DNA of 64,000 bases. Origin: GCA-016699835 sp964543905. GTDB taxonomy: Bacteria > Planctomycetota > Phycisphaerae > Phycisphaerales > UBA1924. Shown here piece by piece: positions 1-8,695 of the stretch. Within the stretch, counting starts at the first letter, position 1; every line of letters begins with the position of its first letter. Made by a program: the position numbers and the translations under genes. Where the stretch lies: NCBI GenBank assembly GCA_964543905.1, contig CAZIZO010000005.1, forward strand, positions 62,001-126,000, given 5' to 3'. The notes under the pieces were generated by a model. That model was given only the letters and a program-made list of their open reading frames with translations, was not told where the DNA came from and did not search any database.

Positions 1-1486
1 GCATGTCAATGAAGAGGGCGGACTGGTTGCGCAGGCGGCCGGGCTGCCCCGTGGAGAGTTCCAGGCAGGTCTCGCGGAGGCGAAGATCGGCATCCCCCAG
101 CGCCTCGAGCCACGGCCCAACCGCGAGCGTCGGATCACGGAACACATGGAGGGACGACGCTCGGGGATCAAACGGCACGCCGTGGTTCCACGCCGCGTGC
201 GCCGCATGCGCCAGGGCGTGCTGCGGAACTGGCCATTGCTGATGGTGCCCCGTATCGCCCCAGTCGCAGACCAGAAAGCCCGTGGCCCCGTGGGCCGCGC
301 CGGCGCGGGCCGCGGACTCGATGTTGCCGCGGCGCTCGCTCGTTCGCCCCGTGATGCTCCGCCACGAACTCGTGCCCGGACACACCCACGCCTCACGCCC
401 CGCGCTCGCGAAGAGTTCGCACCACCGATCAAAGGGGGCGTCCGGCTCGTAACTCCAGGCCAGCGCGAGCAGGTCCTCGGGTATCTCCCGGACGGCGTCG
501 GGCCGAGAGAGCGCGATGTCCGCCCAGAACATGGGGCGCTTGCCCAGCCCACGAACCACCGCACATATCTGTGCAACGAAATCCAGATACACGCCGACCC
601 GCCCTCGCCGCTCAACCTCATGCTTCGATCGTCCATACGCGATGTCGTACGTCTCGTCGCACCCGATGTTCACCAGGGGCGACGTGAAGCACGGCAGGAG
701 TTGCCCCAGCAACTCTTCCACGAACCGGATGGAGTTGGGATCGGTGGGACACAGTGAAAACGGGCCCGAGCGGGGCCACACGTCGAATACCCAGTCACCG
801 TGCGTCTCGGCCAGGTGCGCATACCTCGGCTTGCGAAGCCACGACGCCAAGTGACCAAAGCAGTTCTGGTTCGCCGCGAGTTCGATGCCGCGGGTTCGGC
901 AGTACGCATCGAGGCGTATGACCTCGTCGGGCGTCATCGGGGACCAACCCCGCCACACCTCCTCGTGCCCGGCATAGGCGAACGTGTGCTCCGTGTAGAG
1001 TTGAAGATGGTTCAGTTTGAGATCGGCCAGCAGATCGACCGTCTCAACGAGTTGCCGCATCGTCGGAACGCGGTCTCGCGACACATCCAGCATCACGCCT
1101 CGCGTCGCATACGTGGGATGGTCGATCACGCGCAGCGCGGGAAGAACAAGTTGTTCGCCCACGCGCTCGGCCTGGGTCAGGATCTGCGTCAATGTCGCCA
1201 GCGCGTACGCCAGCGCCGCGGGCGTCGCGGCCTCGATGTGGACGGGACCCGGCTCTTCGCGGAGCGCCAGCGTGTACCCCTGCAAGCGAGGGGAGGCCGT
1301 GCCGTACGCCGCGCCCGCTACGCCCGCCCGCATCCAGCGTGGGTGCGACGTCCCCATGTCGCTCACGGGCCGACGCCGCAGCGACGCCAGTTCGGTCGGC
1401 GCCGCCAGCGGAAGCGTGACGAAGCCCGGGATGGGTTCGATGCGGCGAGGCCGCGGGACGAGCAGAAGGTCGTCGAGGCTGGGCAC
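1..1486 (-). CDS. beta-N-acetylhexosaminidase, GH20-like (C-terminus beyond window)
   Basis: Glycoside hydrolase family 20 catalytic domain, expected to release terminal N-acetylhexosamine residues from glycans. About 495 residues are visible and the frame stays open to the window edge, so the C-terminus is missing. Family signs are the R-G-V-M-L-D-V-S-R-D segment followed by L-N-H-L-Q-L-Y-T-E at the start of the TIM barrel, and the acid/base pair D277-E278 in N-I-G-C-D-E-T-Y. No signal peptide is visible. I place the start at the GTG at 1486-1484 because a TACATT hexamer lies exactly six bases upstream and no Shine-Dalgarno is present. The ATG at 1516 would add ten residues and overlap the start of the divergent MazG gene. 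The substrate is not predictable; peptidoglycan or host/algal glycans are both possible. Confidence 0.82.
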   Translation of the reverse strand, partial: MPSLDDLLLVPRPRRIEPIPGFVTLPLAAPTELASLRRRPVSDMGTSHPRWMRAGVAGAAYGTASPRLQGYTLALREEPGPVHIEAATPAALAYALATLTQILTQAERVGEQLVLPALRVIDHPTYATRGVMLDVSRDRVPTMRQLVETVDLLADLKLNHLQLYTEHTFAYAGHEEVWRGWSPMTPDEVIRLDAYCRTRGIELAANQNCFGHLASWLRKPRYAHLAETHGDWVFDVWPRSGPFSLCPTDPNSIRFVEELLGQLLPCFTSPLVNIGCDETYDIAYGRSKHEVERRGRVGVYLDFVAQICAVVRGLGKRPMFWADIALSRPDAVREIPEDLLALAWSYEPDAPFDRWCELFASAGREAWVCPGTSSWRSITGRTSERRGNIESAARAGAAHGATGFLVCDWGDTGHHQQWPVPQHALAHAAHAAWNHGVPFDPRASSLHVFRDPTLAVGPWLEALGDADLRLRETCLELSTGQPGRLRNQSALFIDM

Positions 1487-1492
1487 GGGGAC

Positions 1493-1498
1493 AATGTA
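1493..1498 (-). promoter_or_regulatory. -10-like hexamer for leaderless hexosaminidase mRNA
   Basis: Reads TACATT on the minus strand, six bases before the GTG at 1486. This spacing puts transcription initiation on or next to the start codon. No -35 box is evident. Confidence 0.4.
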
Positions 1499-1503
1499 GC
1501 GCC

Positions 1504-1509
1504 TAGCGT
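1504..1509 (+). promoter_or_regulatory. -10-like hexamer for leaderless MazG mRNA
   Basis: Reads TAGCGT, five bases before the ATG at 1515, with no Shine-Dalgarno between. It lies back to back with the opposing hexamer at 1493-1498. Confidence 0.35.
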
Positions 1510-1514
1510 GAAGC

Positions 1515-1832
1515 ATGACGACCCCAGGCACGACGTTGACGGTGGCCGGCTTTCAGTCGCTGATACGCCAGAAGTACTACGCAACGGATGCCGCACGTGG
1601 CACGCCCGGCACGTTCATGTGGTTCATGGAAGAAGTGGGTGAACTCGCCACCGCACTCCAGAACAACGCGCCCGGGAAGTCCCCCTCCCCCGAGGAGAAG
1701 GAGAACCTGAGCGAGGAGTTCGCCGATGTCCTCGCGTGGCTCATGACGCTCGCGAACATCAACGGCGTCGATATGGAGGCCGCGCTCCGAAAGTACACCG
1801 TGGCGGGCAAGGTCGAGGGCGTGAAGGACTAA
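1515..1832 (+). CDS. MazG-like nucleotide pyrophosphohydrolase
   Basis: Small (105 aa) all-alpha NTP pyrophosphohydrolase of the MazG superfamily, which hydrolyses (d)NTPs to monophosphates and pyrophosphate as a house-cleaning step. The metal-binding signature is clear: E39-E40-x-x-E43 in M-E-E-V-G-E, then E68-x-x-D71 in E-F-A-D-V. The single-domain length fits the MazG-like/dCTPase type rather than full-length MazG (about 260 aa). The ATG at 1515 is the first usable start; the next Met lies inside the helix that carries the metal ligands. It is followed after 31 bp by radA on the same strand, so co-transcription is possible, although radA seems to have its own -10 hexamer. Nucleotide specificity cannot be read from the sequence. 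Confidence 0.85.
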   Translation: MTTPGTTLTVAGFQSLIRQKYYATDAARGTPGTFMWFMEEVGELATALQNNAPGKSPSPEEKENLSEEFADVLAWLMTLANINGVDMEAALRKYTVAGKVEGVKD

Positions 1833-1852
1833 GCCCCCAACCTCCTCCGGGC

Positions 1853-1858
1853 TAACCT
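1853..1858 (+). promoter_or_regulatory. -10-like hexamer before radA
   Basis: Reads TAACCT, five bases before the radA ATG, with no ribosome-binding site in the 31-bp gap after the MazG gene. Confidence 0.35.
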
Positions 1859-1863
1859 CACCC

Positions 1864-3312
1864 ATGGCGAAGGTCAAGCACGTCTTTGTCTGTCGTTCCT
1901 GCGGCGGGATGCAGTCCCGTTGGATGGGCAAGTGCCCCGACTGCGGCAGTTGGGATGCGCTCGAAGACAGCACCCTCGACCCGGCCGGCGAGAAGGACCC
2001 CCAGCGAGGCCTCGTGGCGGCCTGGAGTGAGTTGGACGACAAGCCCGCTCCGGGTTCCCCCGCGACGAACGCCCTCCCCATCGAGCAGGTCGGCGCGGAT
2101 GTCGCCCCGCTCACCCGTGTCACCAGCGGGATCGGCGAGTTCGACCGCGTGCTGGGTGGCGGCATGGTGCCGGGATCGGTGGTCCTCCTGGGGGGCGAGC
2201 CGGGAATCGGCAAGTCCACACTCTTGTTGCAGGCCGCGGCGACCTGGGCCGCACGCGACGTGCGCGTGCTCTACGTCTCGAGCGAGGAATCCACCGAGCA
2301 GATCAAGATGCGGTTCGAGCGCCTCGCGTCCAAGGAAGGCGAATCGGGCGTGTCGGGCACGCGCCCGAGATCCGTCGGCACATCCCTGTTCCTGCTCGCG
2401 GACACCAACCTGGCGCGCATCGTCGAACAAACGCGAAAGGTCATGCCCAAGGTCTTGATCATCGATTCGATCCAGATGATCTACAAGGCCGACCTCCCCG
2501 CCTCGCCCGGGAGCGTCACCCAGTTGCGACGATGCTGCGCGGAGTTGGTCTACCTCGCCAAGGCGTCCGGGATCGCGATCGCGCTGGTCGGGCACGTGAC
2601 GAAAGAAGGTACCCTCGCGGGTCCGAGGCTGCTCGAGCACCTTGTCGATGCGGTCCTCTCCTTCGAGGGGGATCGGTACCACAGCCATCGCGTCGTCCGT
2701 GCCATCAAAAATCGATTCGGCACAACGCTCGAGATCGGGCTCTTTGAAATGACCGGGCGCGGGCTGTCGCCCGTGCCCGACGGCGCGGGCCTGCACGCCC
2801 TCCTGGGCGACCCTCGCCCCGGAAGCGTGGTCTGCCCGGTGATGACGGGCACCCGCTGCGTCCTCGTCGAGATGCAGGCGCTGACGGCCACGGGCTTCCT
2901 TGGCGCGGCCAAGCGGAAATGCTCCGGACTCGACCCGAATCGCCTCGCCATGCTGATCGCCGTGCTCGAGCAGCACGCCGGATTACGCCTCGCCGATCGT
3001 GATATCTTCACGAGCAGCGTCGGGGGGCTCAAGGTCGCCGAGCCCGCGACCGACTTGGCCCTCCTGCTCGCCATCGCGGGAGCACACGGTCGCCGCTCCC
3101 TCGCGCCCGCAACGCTCGCGGTGGGCGAGGTCGGGCTGGGCGGTGAGGTGCGCCCCGTTCCCCACCTGGAGCAACGCCTCCACGAGGCGGTCCGCCTTGG
3201 ATACAAGCACATCCTCGTGCCCCGTCGTGCGGGCAAGCACGCGGCAAGCGTCGCCGGAATCGAGAGGATCGAGGTCAAGGACGTGGACGCGGCGATCCAG
3301 CATCTGACTTAG
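1864..3312 (+). CDS. radA: DNA repair protein RadA/Sms
   Basis: 482-aa RadA (Sms), a RecA-like ATPase that promotes branch migration of recombination intermediates and acts beside RecA in recombinational repair. All three domains are visible. The N-terminal C4 zinc finger has C10, C13, C24 and C27 (C-R-S-C-G and C-P-D-C-G). The RecA core has Walker A G-E-P-G-I-G-K-S-T near residues 111-119 and the RadA-specific K-N-R-F-G motif at 282-286. The C-terminal third is the Lon-like domain (G-G-L-K-V-A-E-P-A-T-D). Length matches the family (about 450-480). It is read convergently with the DUF1634 gene, whose stop lies 9 bp away. The cytoplasmic location is inferred from the absence of a signal peptide. 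Confidence 0.97.
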   Translation: MAKVKHVFVCRSCGGMQSRWMGKCPDCGSWDALEDSTLDPAGEKDPQRGLVAAWSELDDKPAPGSPATNALPIEQVGADVAPLTRVTSGIGEFDRVLGGGMVPGSVVLLGGEPGIGKSTLLLQAAATWAARDVRVLYVSSEESTEQIKMRFERLASKEGESGVSGTRPRSVGTSLFLLADTNLARIVEQTRKVMPKVLIIDSIQMIYKADLPASPGSVTQLRRCCAELVYLAKASGIAIALVGHVTKEGTLAGPRLLEHLVDAVLSFEGDRYHSHRVVRAIKNRFGTTLEIGLFEMTGRGLSPVPDGAGLHALLGDPRPGSVVCPVMTGTRCVLVEMQALTATGFLGAAKRKCSGLDPNRLAMLIAVLEQHAGLRLADRDIFTSSVGGLKVAEPATDLALLLAIAGAHGRRSLAPATLAVGEVGLGGEVRPVPHLEQRLHEAVRLGYKHILVPRRAGKHAASVAGIERIEVKDVDAAIQHLT

Positions 3313-3321
3313 CCACCGCGC

Positions 3322-3705
3322 TCAATGCACGTTCCCGCCTAGTAGCCCATACGCGAGCACGACCAGCACCAGGGTCGTCATCCCGACGTAGAGCCAGTCA
3401 CGCCGAACCGCAAAGGCGGCAAGGGTGAAGACCACCCGGGCCATAGGGGTCAGGATCAACAAAAGAACGCCGGCAAGCAGAAGGGCGTGCGCATCGAGCA
3501 CCCACACACTCTTGAGGATCTCAACAACGCCCTTGCCGCGTTCGGCCGCGGGTGAGAACTGCCCATACTCCGGACGCACACCCGCCGGAGCGTGCAGGAC
3601 GAGTCGCACGATCCCCGCCAGAAGCACAAGCCCGGCCACGGTCGTCCCCCCGGTCAGGAGTTTGCTCAGCGACTGCTCGATCCGCTGCTCGTGCTCGTGG
3701 CTCAT
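3322..3705 (-). CDS. DUF1634 membrane protein (partner of TauE/SafE exporter)
   Basis: 127-aa protein with three hydrophobic helices (about 20-38, 72-92 and 104-122) and a short charged N-terminus, as expected for DUF1634. This family is typically encoded next to TauE/SafE permeases. Here its ATG overlaps the last four bases of the permease gene, so the two are translationally coupled. A small accessory subunit of the exporter is the natural inference; no catalytic residues are evident. The start at 3705 is the only Met before the first helix. Confidence 0.8.
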   Translation of the reverse strand: MSHEHEQRIEQSLSKLLTGGTTVAGLVLLAGIVRLVLHAPAGVRPEYGQFSPAAERGKGVVEILKSVWVLDAHALLLAGVLLLILTPMARVVFTLAAFAVRRDWLYVGMTTLVLVVLAYGLLGGNVH

Positions 3706-4544
3706 TCAAGTCCTCCCGAAAGGGCGCGAGCAATCATGTTGATCCCTCCGGCGCCCACGAGCAGCGCAAAGATCCTGCGCAACCATTTGGTCTGGATCTT
3801 GGGCAGCAGACGCGCGCCGATCAACGACCCCACCAGCGAACCGAGCGCCACCGGCGCACACAACGCCGGCTCGAGTTGCCCCCGATGCAGATACACCCCG
3901 CTCGATGCCGCGGCCGTGACCCCGATCATGAAGTTGCTCGTCGTGGTCGAGACCTTGAACGGCAGTCGCATCAGGCGGTCCATCGCCACAACCTTGAGAA
4001 CACCCCCGCCGACCCCGACCAGCGCCGACAGCACGCCCGCCAGCGTCATCAGCCCGACGCCTCCAGGAACGTTCCGCACCCAGTAATGCTCGGGACCGCT
4101 CCTGCTGGGAAACGTGCCGTCGAGCCGGAGTCGCTTCGCGAGCGCGTCACCCTCCTGTTCGAGAGGATGAGGCTTGGGCGGGACGACCGCCATCAGCGCC
4201 GAATAGATCATGACCCCGCCAAACGCCATCCCGATCGCCGACTTGTTGAGGTACGCCGCCAACACGGCACCCAACACCGCCCCGAGCGTGGTGGCCACCT
4301 CCAGAACGATCGCCACGCGAAGGTTCGTGTACCCCTCCTTCACAAACGCGGCGGCCGCGCCGGACGACGTCGCGATGACGGCAACCAGCGACGCCCCAAT
4401 CGCATACCGGAGGTCCACCCCAAATCCAAAGACGAGGATCGGGATCAATATCCCCCCGCCGCCCAGCCCCGTGAGCGCACCAAAGAACCCCCCCACGACC
4501 GAACTTGCCAACACAAGAAGTGTGAATACGAAGAGGGTGTCCAC
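3702..4544 (-). CDS. TauE/SafE-family sulfite/anion exporter
   Basis: 280-aa inner-membrane permease of the TauE/SafE (DUF81) family, which exports sulfite, sulfoacetate or related organosulfur anions. The two-fold family architecture is visible. The N-terminal half has the glycine-rich F-G-A-L-T-G-L-G-G-G-G-I-L-I-P motif near residues 21-35. The C-terminal half repeats it as L-S-A-L-V-G-V-G-G-G-V-L-K-V. About seven to eight transmembrane helices are present, with a hydrophilic loop around 120-150. The start is a GTG at 4544 with a TACCCT hexamer six bases upstream and no Shine-Dalgarno. It forms an operon with the downstream DUF1634 gene. The actual substrate is unknown. Confidence 0.88.
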   Translation of the reverse strand: MDTLFVFTLLVLASSVVGGFFGALTGLGGGGILIPILVFGFGVDLRYAIGASLVAVIATSSGAAAAFVKEGYTNLRVAIVLEVATTLGAVLGAVLAAYLNKSAIGMAFGGVMIYSALMAVVPPKPHPLEQEGDALAKRLRLDGTFPSRSGPEHYWVRNVPGGVGLMTLAGVLSALVGVGGGVLKVVAMDRLMRLPFKVSTTTSNFMIGVTAAASSGVYLHRGQLEPALCAPVALGSLVGSLIGARLLPKIQTKWLRRIFALLVGAGGINMIARALSGGLE

Positions 4545-4550
4545 GCTGGG

Positions 4551-4556
4551 AGGGTA
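4551..4556 (-). promoter_or_regulatory. -10-like hexamer for leaderless exporter mRNA
   Basis: Reads TACCCT on the minus strand, six bases before the GTG start at 4544. There is no Shine-Dalgarno sequence. Confidence 0.35.
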
Positions 4557-4741
4557 GCGTCGCGAGGCACAGGCCCGAGGGCCACGCGATCATCGACGCC
4601 CAGAGCCCCCGTCCAGGGTGTCGCGGACGACGATCGCCTCGCGTGCAAACGTTCCGCCCACCCGACTTCCGAACTTATGGGCAACGGCCCGCCGATATCG
4701 AGGAACCCCGCGCGCCGAACTCGCGGGATGAGGGTTCCACC

Positions 4742-5971
4742 ATGTCCCCATCGCTTCCTCGTCCGCTCAGCCTCGCCGCATTGACGCTGCTCTTGGCGCA
4801 CTCCGCATGCCAAAGCACGCGATCGCCGACGGGCACGCCCGTCTCCACGGGCTTGGACTCGCTGACCGCCGAACCCTTCCCCGAGACAGGGGATCGCGCG
4901 ATCGCGCCCGACTCGAAATCCGATGATCCAAACTCCCTCGAATCTCGGATCGCTCAAGCCGCTTTGGACCTCGAGCGCATCTTCCAAGATCGCCATCACC
5001 ACGTCCCATCGACGGCACCCACGCGTTCCGCGCCCTCACCCGACGCCGTCCCGAGCGGGCCAAGCACCGAGCACGCCAACGCCGCCGGTTCCGCACCGAC
5101 CTTCGGACTCGAAGGCGGAGCCGAGAGCACCGCCCCGGAGACTTCATCCGCCGCAACGATCCCAAACGAGCACCCGTCAAGCATCGCGACCAATCCCACG
5201 ACGGCCACCAAGCCGGCGACGAACATCACGCGCGTCGCCGCCGTCGCGTCGCACCTGGCGAGCAGCCTCCGACATCGAGAGGAGGGCGACCGCACCGTGA
5301 TCCCCGATGCGCTCGTCCTCACGACGCTCGAGTCCCTCAGGCCCGGCGTGATGAACGAACTCGACAAGCCCGACTCCCCCATCAGCCGGGCCCTCTCCGC
5401 CGACGACCGAAAGGACCTCCTCGCGGCCCGCGATCGCGTCGCCGCCGATCCCAACGCAAGAACCACGGCAAGCGACTCGCTCACCAACACCTTGCAGGCG
5501 TTCGTGCCCCCCGCCACCTTACAGATCCCCAAGGCCGCGTTGTGCACACGCGTGCAGGGCTATGGCAAGTACGACGCGATCAACTCCGAGAACTTCTTGG
5601 TCGGCAAGCCCATCCGAGCCCTGGTCTACACGCAACTGGACGGGTTCACAACTCGGGAGTCGCGGGCGGGCGATCCGGGCCAGTCGGGCATCGATCCGCC
5701 CAAGTATGCCGTCGAACTCTCACAGTCGCTGACGCTGTACCACGATCCCAGCGGGCTCGTGGCTTGGCAACGCCCGCCGCAGACCGTCGTGGAGCCTTGC
5801 CGATCGAAGCGGCGTGATTTCTTCCTGGTCCAACGCCTCGATCTTCCCCCCACCCTCTCGGTGGGCAAATACAACCTGAAGGTCCGCGTGACTGATCTCT
5901 CCAGCGGCGCAGAGGCCGAAGCCATCCTGCCCATCGGCGTCGTTGCGGACCCAGCGCTCGTGCGACGGTAA
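4742..5971 (+). CDS. lipoprotein of unknown function
   Basis: 409-aa predicted lipoprotein. The N-terminus has a hydrophobic stretch ending in the lipobox A-H-S-A-C, so C23 would be lipidated. The start ATG at 4742 has GAGGG seven bases upstream; an in-frame ATG 33 codons earlier would bury the signal peptide. Residues about 70-200 are a Ser/Thr/Ala/Pro-rich, probably disordered linker. The C-terminal 140 residues form a compact, beta-rich domain with R-R-D-F-F-L-V-Q and G-K-Y-N-L-K-V-R-V-T-D, a pattern I associate with planctomycete hypothetical proteins. No enzymatic motif is seen. It is convergent with the OmpA gene. Confidence 0.75.
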   Translation: MSPSLPRPLSLAALTLLLAHSACQSTRSPTGTPVSTGLDSLTAEPFPETGDRAIAPDSKSDDPNSLESRIAQAALDLERIFQDRHHHVPSTAPTRSAPSPDAVPSGPSTEHANAAGSAPTFGLEGGAESTAPETSSAATIPNEHPSSIATNPTTATKPATNITRVAAVASHLASSLRHREEGDRTVIPDALVLTTLESLRPGVMNELDKPDSPISRALSADDRKDLLAARDRVAADPNARTTASDSLTNTLQAFVPPATLQIPKAALCTRVQGYGKYDAINSENFLVGKPIRALVYTQLDGFTTRESRAGDPGQSGIDPPKYAVELSQSLTLYHDPSGLVAWQRPPQTVVEPCRSKRRDFFLVQRLDLPPTLSVGKYNLKVRVTDLSSGAEAEAILPIGVVADPALVRR

Positions 5972-6140
5972 CCCCTTCCCAGACCTGCGGTATCGCACGA
6001 AGCACCGCCTTGCGCACATGCGCCCGCCCCGCCCCGGGCTACGGATCGGTCCACGCGACCTCCTCGACGGCCGAACGCCCGCGACGCGCCGTCCGCCAAC
6101 ACCACCATCCGCGTACCCACCGCCCAGAACTATCCGTGAT

Positions 6141-6172
6141 AAAAAAACGGCCCGCCGCAAGCGGCAGGCCGT
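6141..6172 (-). terminator. intrinsic terminator of the OmpA-like gene
   Basis: On the minus strand a 10-bp stem (6163-6172 with 6147-6156, one G-T wobble) encloses a six-base loop and is followed directly by seven T residues. It lies 26 bp after the stop codon of the OmpA-like gene. Confidence 0.88.
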
Positions 6173-6197
6173 GCTCAGATGCAAGGGCACACACAAC

Positions 6198-7070
6198 TTA
6201 CTTCGTGATATCAGGCTGCCGCGTCGGCGTCGTCGCGTTGTCCGGGGTGGCCGCCGTCGGCGCGACTTCAGCCGGGGCCGGAATGCTGTTGCCCTCGCGG
6301 GCCTTCGCGAGGAAGATCTCGACGCGACGGTTCGCGGGGGTGTTCCCGCTCGCCGTGTTCGGGACCGCCGGGCGGAACTCGCCCCAGCCCGCCGCCATCA
6401 TCTTCCCGTTATTCACCCCACGCTTGTTCAGTTCGCTGATCACGCTGATCGCGCGGTGGGCCGAGAGGTGCCGGTTCGTGGGATGACGCGGAGCCGTGCG
6501 GGCGCTGATCCGCTGCGAGTCGGTGTGCCCCTCGATCCACACCTCATACTGCGCCGCCGCCGACGAGTTCAGGATCTGGGCCAGGGCCCCGAGGGCGTTC
6601 ATCGCCTCAGGCTTCACCGCATCGCTCCCCGAGTCAAACGTGAGGTCGCTGGCAAACCGCAGCATCCCGCGGGCCGCGTCGTACTTGATGAGGTCGGGAT
6701 ACTGTGCCGCCAGCGCCGTAAGCGCTCGGTCGGTCTCAGCGTCCAAGCGGCCGAAGTCCAGCCCGGACATGCGCCCTTCGAGCGCCTTGAGGTCCGCGAG
6801 CGCCTGGTCACGTTGCCGCCGCAGTTCGTCGTTCTCACGCTGAAGTCCTGCCAGAGCGCCCTCAGCGCCCACGTTGCTCCCCCGGAAGCGGTCCAGGCTG
6901 GCACGAGCCTCGGCCAGTTCACGCTCCAGTTGGGCGTTCTTGTCCGTCAGAGATCGGTTGGTCTCGTACAGGTTGTCGTAGTCGCCCTGACCGACGCAAC
7001 CGGTCAGGAAGGACGTGCCGAGGGCCATCGTGGCGAGCATGAGCGATTGGGCAAGGCGTGACGCAAACAT
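6198..7070 (-). CDS. OmpA-family peptidoglycan-binding lipoprotein
   Basis: 290-aa lipoprotein that links the outer membrane to peptidoglycan. The signal peptide ends in L-T-G-C (C25 lipidated). Residues about 35-105 are a heptad-rich coiled coil (many E, R, L, D). The C-terminal OmpA domain carries I-E-G-H-T-D-S, H-L-S-A-H-R-A and A-N-R-R-V-E-I-F, which contain the usual diaminopimelate-binding Asp and Arg. The last 35 residues are a Pro/Thr/Ala tail. I start at the ATG at 7070 because GGAG lies seven bases upstream and the signal peptide begins there; a longer frame adds 26 basic residues. A strong terminator follows. This is a single-gene unit, divergent from the amidohydrolase. Confidence 0.9.
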   Translation of the reverse strand: MFASRLAQSLMLATMALGTSFLTGCVGQGDYDNLYETNRSLTDKNAQLERELAEARASLDRFRGSNVGAEGALAGLQRENDELRRQRDQALADLKALEGRMSGLDFGRLDAETDRALTALAAQYPDLIKYDAARGMLRFASDLTFDSGSDAVKPEAMNALGALAQILNSSAAAQYEVWIEGHTDSQRISARTAPRHPTNRHLSAHRAISVISELNKRGVNNGKMMAAGWGEFRPAVPNTASGNTPANRRVEIFLAKAREGNSIPAPAEVAPTAATPDNATTPTRQPDITK

Positions 7071-7288
7071 GGATATCTCCGAATGATGCCCCTGGATGCC
7101 GCGACCTTGCGGCGTGCGTGGGCGGGGTATGCTGGGGATTGCGGCCAAGTCCGCACCACAGAGTGTAGGAAACTGGCCTGCGTAGGGGAATCAATATCGG
7201 AAGAGGGGGGTGGTTCGCGTGAAGAGTCCGGGCCCGGTTCAGGGGTGGCACCGCCAGTTCTACCCCGACCCGCCCCCGGCACCGGCCT

Positions 7289-7294
7289 TACGCT
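7289..7294 (+). promoter_or_regulatory. -10-like hexamer for leaderless amidohydrolase mRNA
   Basis: Reads TACGCT, six bases before the ATG at 7301. The same hexamer occurs seven bases before the CDF transporter start. No Shine-Dalgarno is present. Confidence 0.4.
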
Positions 7295-7300
7295 GAACCG

Positions 7301-8683
7301 ATGCCAAACCCGCGGGGACACCTCCTTCGCCTTGATGCCGCCCACGTCGTGGATGGAGCGGGCGTCGATCTTGCCCTCGGAGCGATCCTGTTGGAGGTGG
7401 TCGCGGCACGCCCCCCCCATGCCCAGGTCGCCCAAAGCACCGCCCGCGAATCGCCGCTGGGTGGAGGCGCCGACGAACCGGGGGCCCTCCGTGTGCTGGC
7501 GGTGGGCCGCGCCTCCGACCTCGATCATCACGAGGCGAACACGTACGCCCGCCGTATCGACCTGGGTGACGCGTGGCTCGTGCCGGCGTTCGTCAACGCC
7601 CACACGCATCTGGACCTCACCCACCTCGGACCTCGCGACCTCGACGAACAGGGGTTTGAAGGCTTCATCGCCTTTGTACGGACCGGGCGATGCGTGGATG
7701 ACCCCGCCATCGCAGCCTCGGTGCGCCAGGGCGTCGAGATGTCGCGTGCGGGGGGGGTGGTGGCGGTTGGAGACATCGCCGGCGCCGTCCGCGGGCGACC
7801 AAGCCTCGCCGCCTACCGAGCGCTCCGAGACGCCGGCATGCCCGGGGTCAGTTTCCTCGAGTTCTTCGCCGCGGGCCGGGGATGGCAAGATCGGGTGGCC
7901 GACGTCGAAACGCTCTTCCGCGTCGCCCAGACGAACGCAGGCGGAGAGAGTCCCCGCGACGCCATCGCCCCGCCTTCGGACGGCGTGAGAATGGGCCTTC
8001 AGCCTCACGCCCCATACAGCGTCTGTCGAGAGGCCTACATCTCCGCAACGAAACTCGCAAGCCTCTACGACGCTCCCATCTGCACCCATCTCGCGGAATC
8101 CGTCGCCGAGCGCCACTACATCGAGCGTGCGACCGGCCCATTCCGCACGCTGATGGAGAACCTCGGTCTCTGGAACGACGCCATGCTCGACGAGTATGGA
8201 CACGGTGCTCACCCGGTCGAACACCTCCGCGACGTGCTCGCGATGCGCCCCATGCTCGCCGTGCACCTCAACGACGTCCGCGATGCCGAGATCGAACTCC
8301 TCGCCCGCCTCGGGACCGTCACGGTGGTGTATTGCCCTCGGGCCTCGGAGTACTTCGGCGTCGCGTCCTGCTTCGGCCCCCATCGTTATCGAGACTTGAT
8401 CCGCGCCGGAGTTCGCGTGGTCCTCGGCACCGATTCCATCATCAACCTCCCACCGGACACCACCAGGATCTCCACCATCGACGAAGTCATCCACCTCACC
8501 CGACGCGACGGGATCCCCTTCCCCGAAGCGCTCGCCATGGCCACCGGGCACGCCGCCGAGGCGCTCGGGCTCGACCCACGTCCCTTCCGGTTTGAGCCGG
8601 GCAACACGCTCGCGGGGCTCGTCGCCTTGCGCGGCCTCGACAGCCCCGGACACATCCAACTCCGCGTCCTGCAACTCGCCTGA
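7301..8683 (+). CDS. amidohydrolase-superfamily deaminase (aminofutalosine/SAH-deaminase-like)
   Basis: 460-aa metal-dependent hydrolase of the ATZ/TRZ-like amidohydrolase superfamily. The metal site is complete: H101-x-H103 in N-A-H-T-H-L-D, the H in G-L-Q-P-H-A-P-Y-S-V, the H in C-T-H-L-A-E-S and the D in L-G-T-D-S. The P-H-A-P-Y-S and T-H-L-A-E-S forms are typical of deaminases that act on adenosine-like substrates (S-adenosylhomocysteine, methylthioadenosine or 6-amino-6-deoxyfutalosine). The last would place it in the futalosine menaquinone route, but no men/mqn gene is in the window, so this is only a candidate. Residues 45-75 look like an insertion in the N-terminal beta-sandwich. The glycosylase gene follows after 12 bp, suggesting an operon. 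Confidence 0.75.
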   Translation: MPNPRGHLLRLDAAHVVDGAGVDLALGAILLEVVAARPPHAQVAQSTARESPLGGGADEPGALRVLAVGRASDLDHHEANTYARRIDLGDAWLVPAFVNAHTHLDLTHLGPRDLDEQGFEGFIAFVRTGRCVDDPAIAASVRQGVEMSRAGGVVAVGDIAGAVRGRPSLAAYRALRDAGMPGVSFLEFFAAGRGWQDRVADVETLFRVAQTNAGGESPRDAIAPPSDGVRMGLQPHAPYSVCREAYISATKLASLYDAPICTHLAESVAERHYIERATGPFRTLMENLGLWNDAMLDEYGHGAHPVEHLRDVLAMRPMLAVHLNDVRDAEIELLARLGTVTVVYCPRASEYFGVASCFGPHRYRDLIRAGVRVVLGTDSIINLPPDTTRISTIDEVIHLTRRDGIPFPEALAMATGHAAEALGLDPRPFRFEPGNTLAGLVALRGLDSPGHIQLRVLQLA

Positions 8684-8695
8684 GTCGATCCACGC

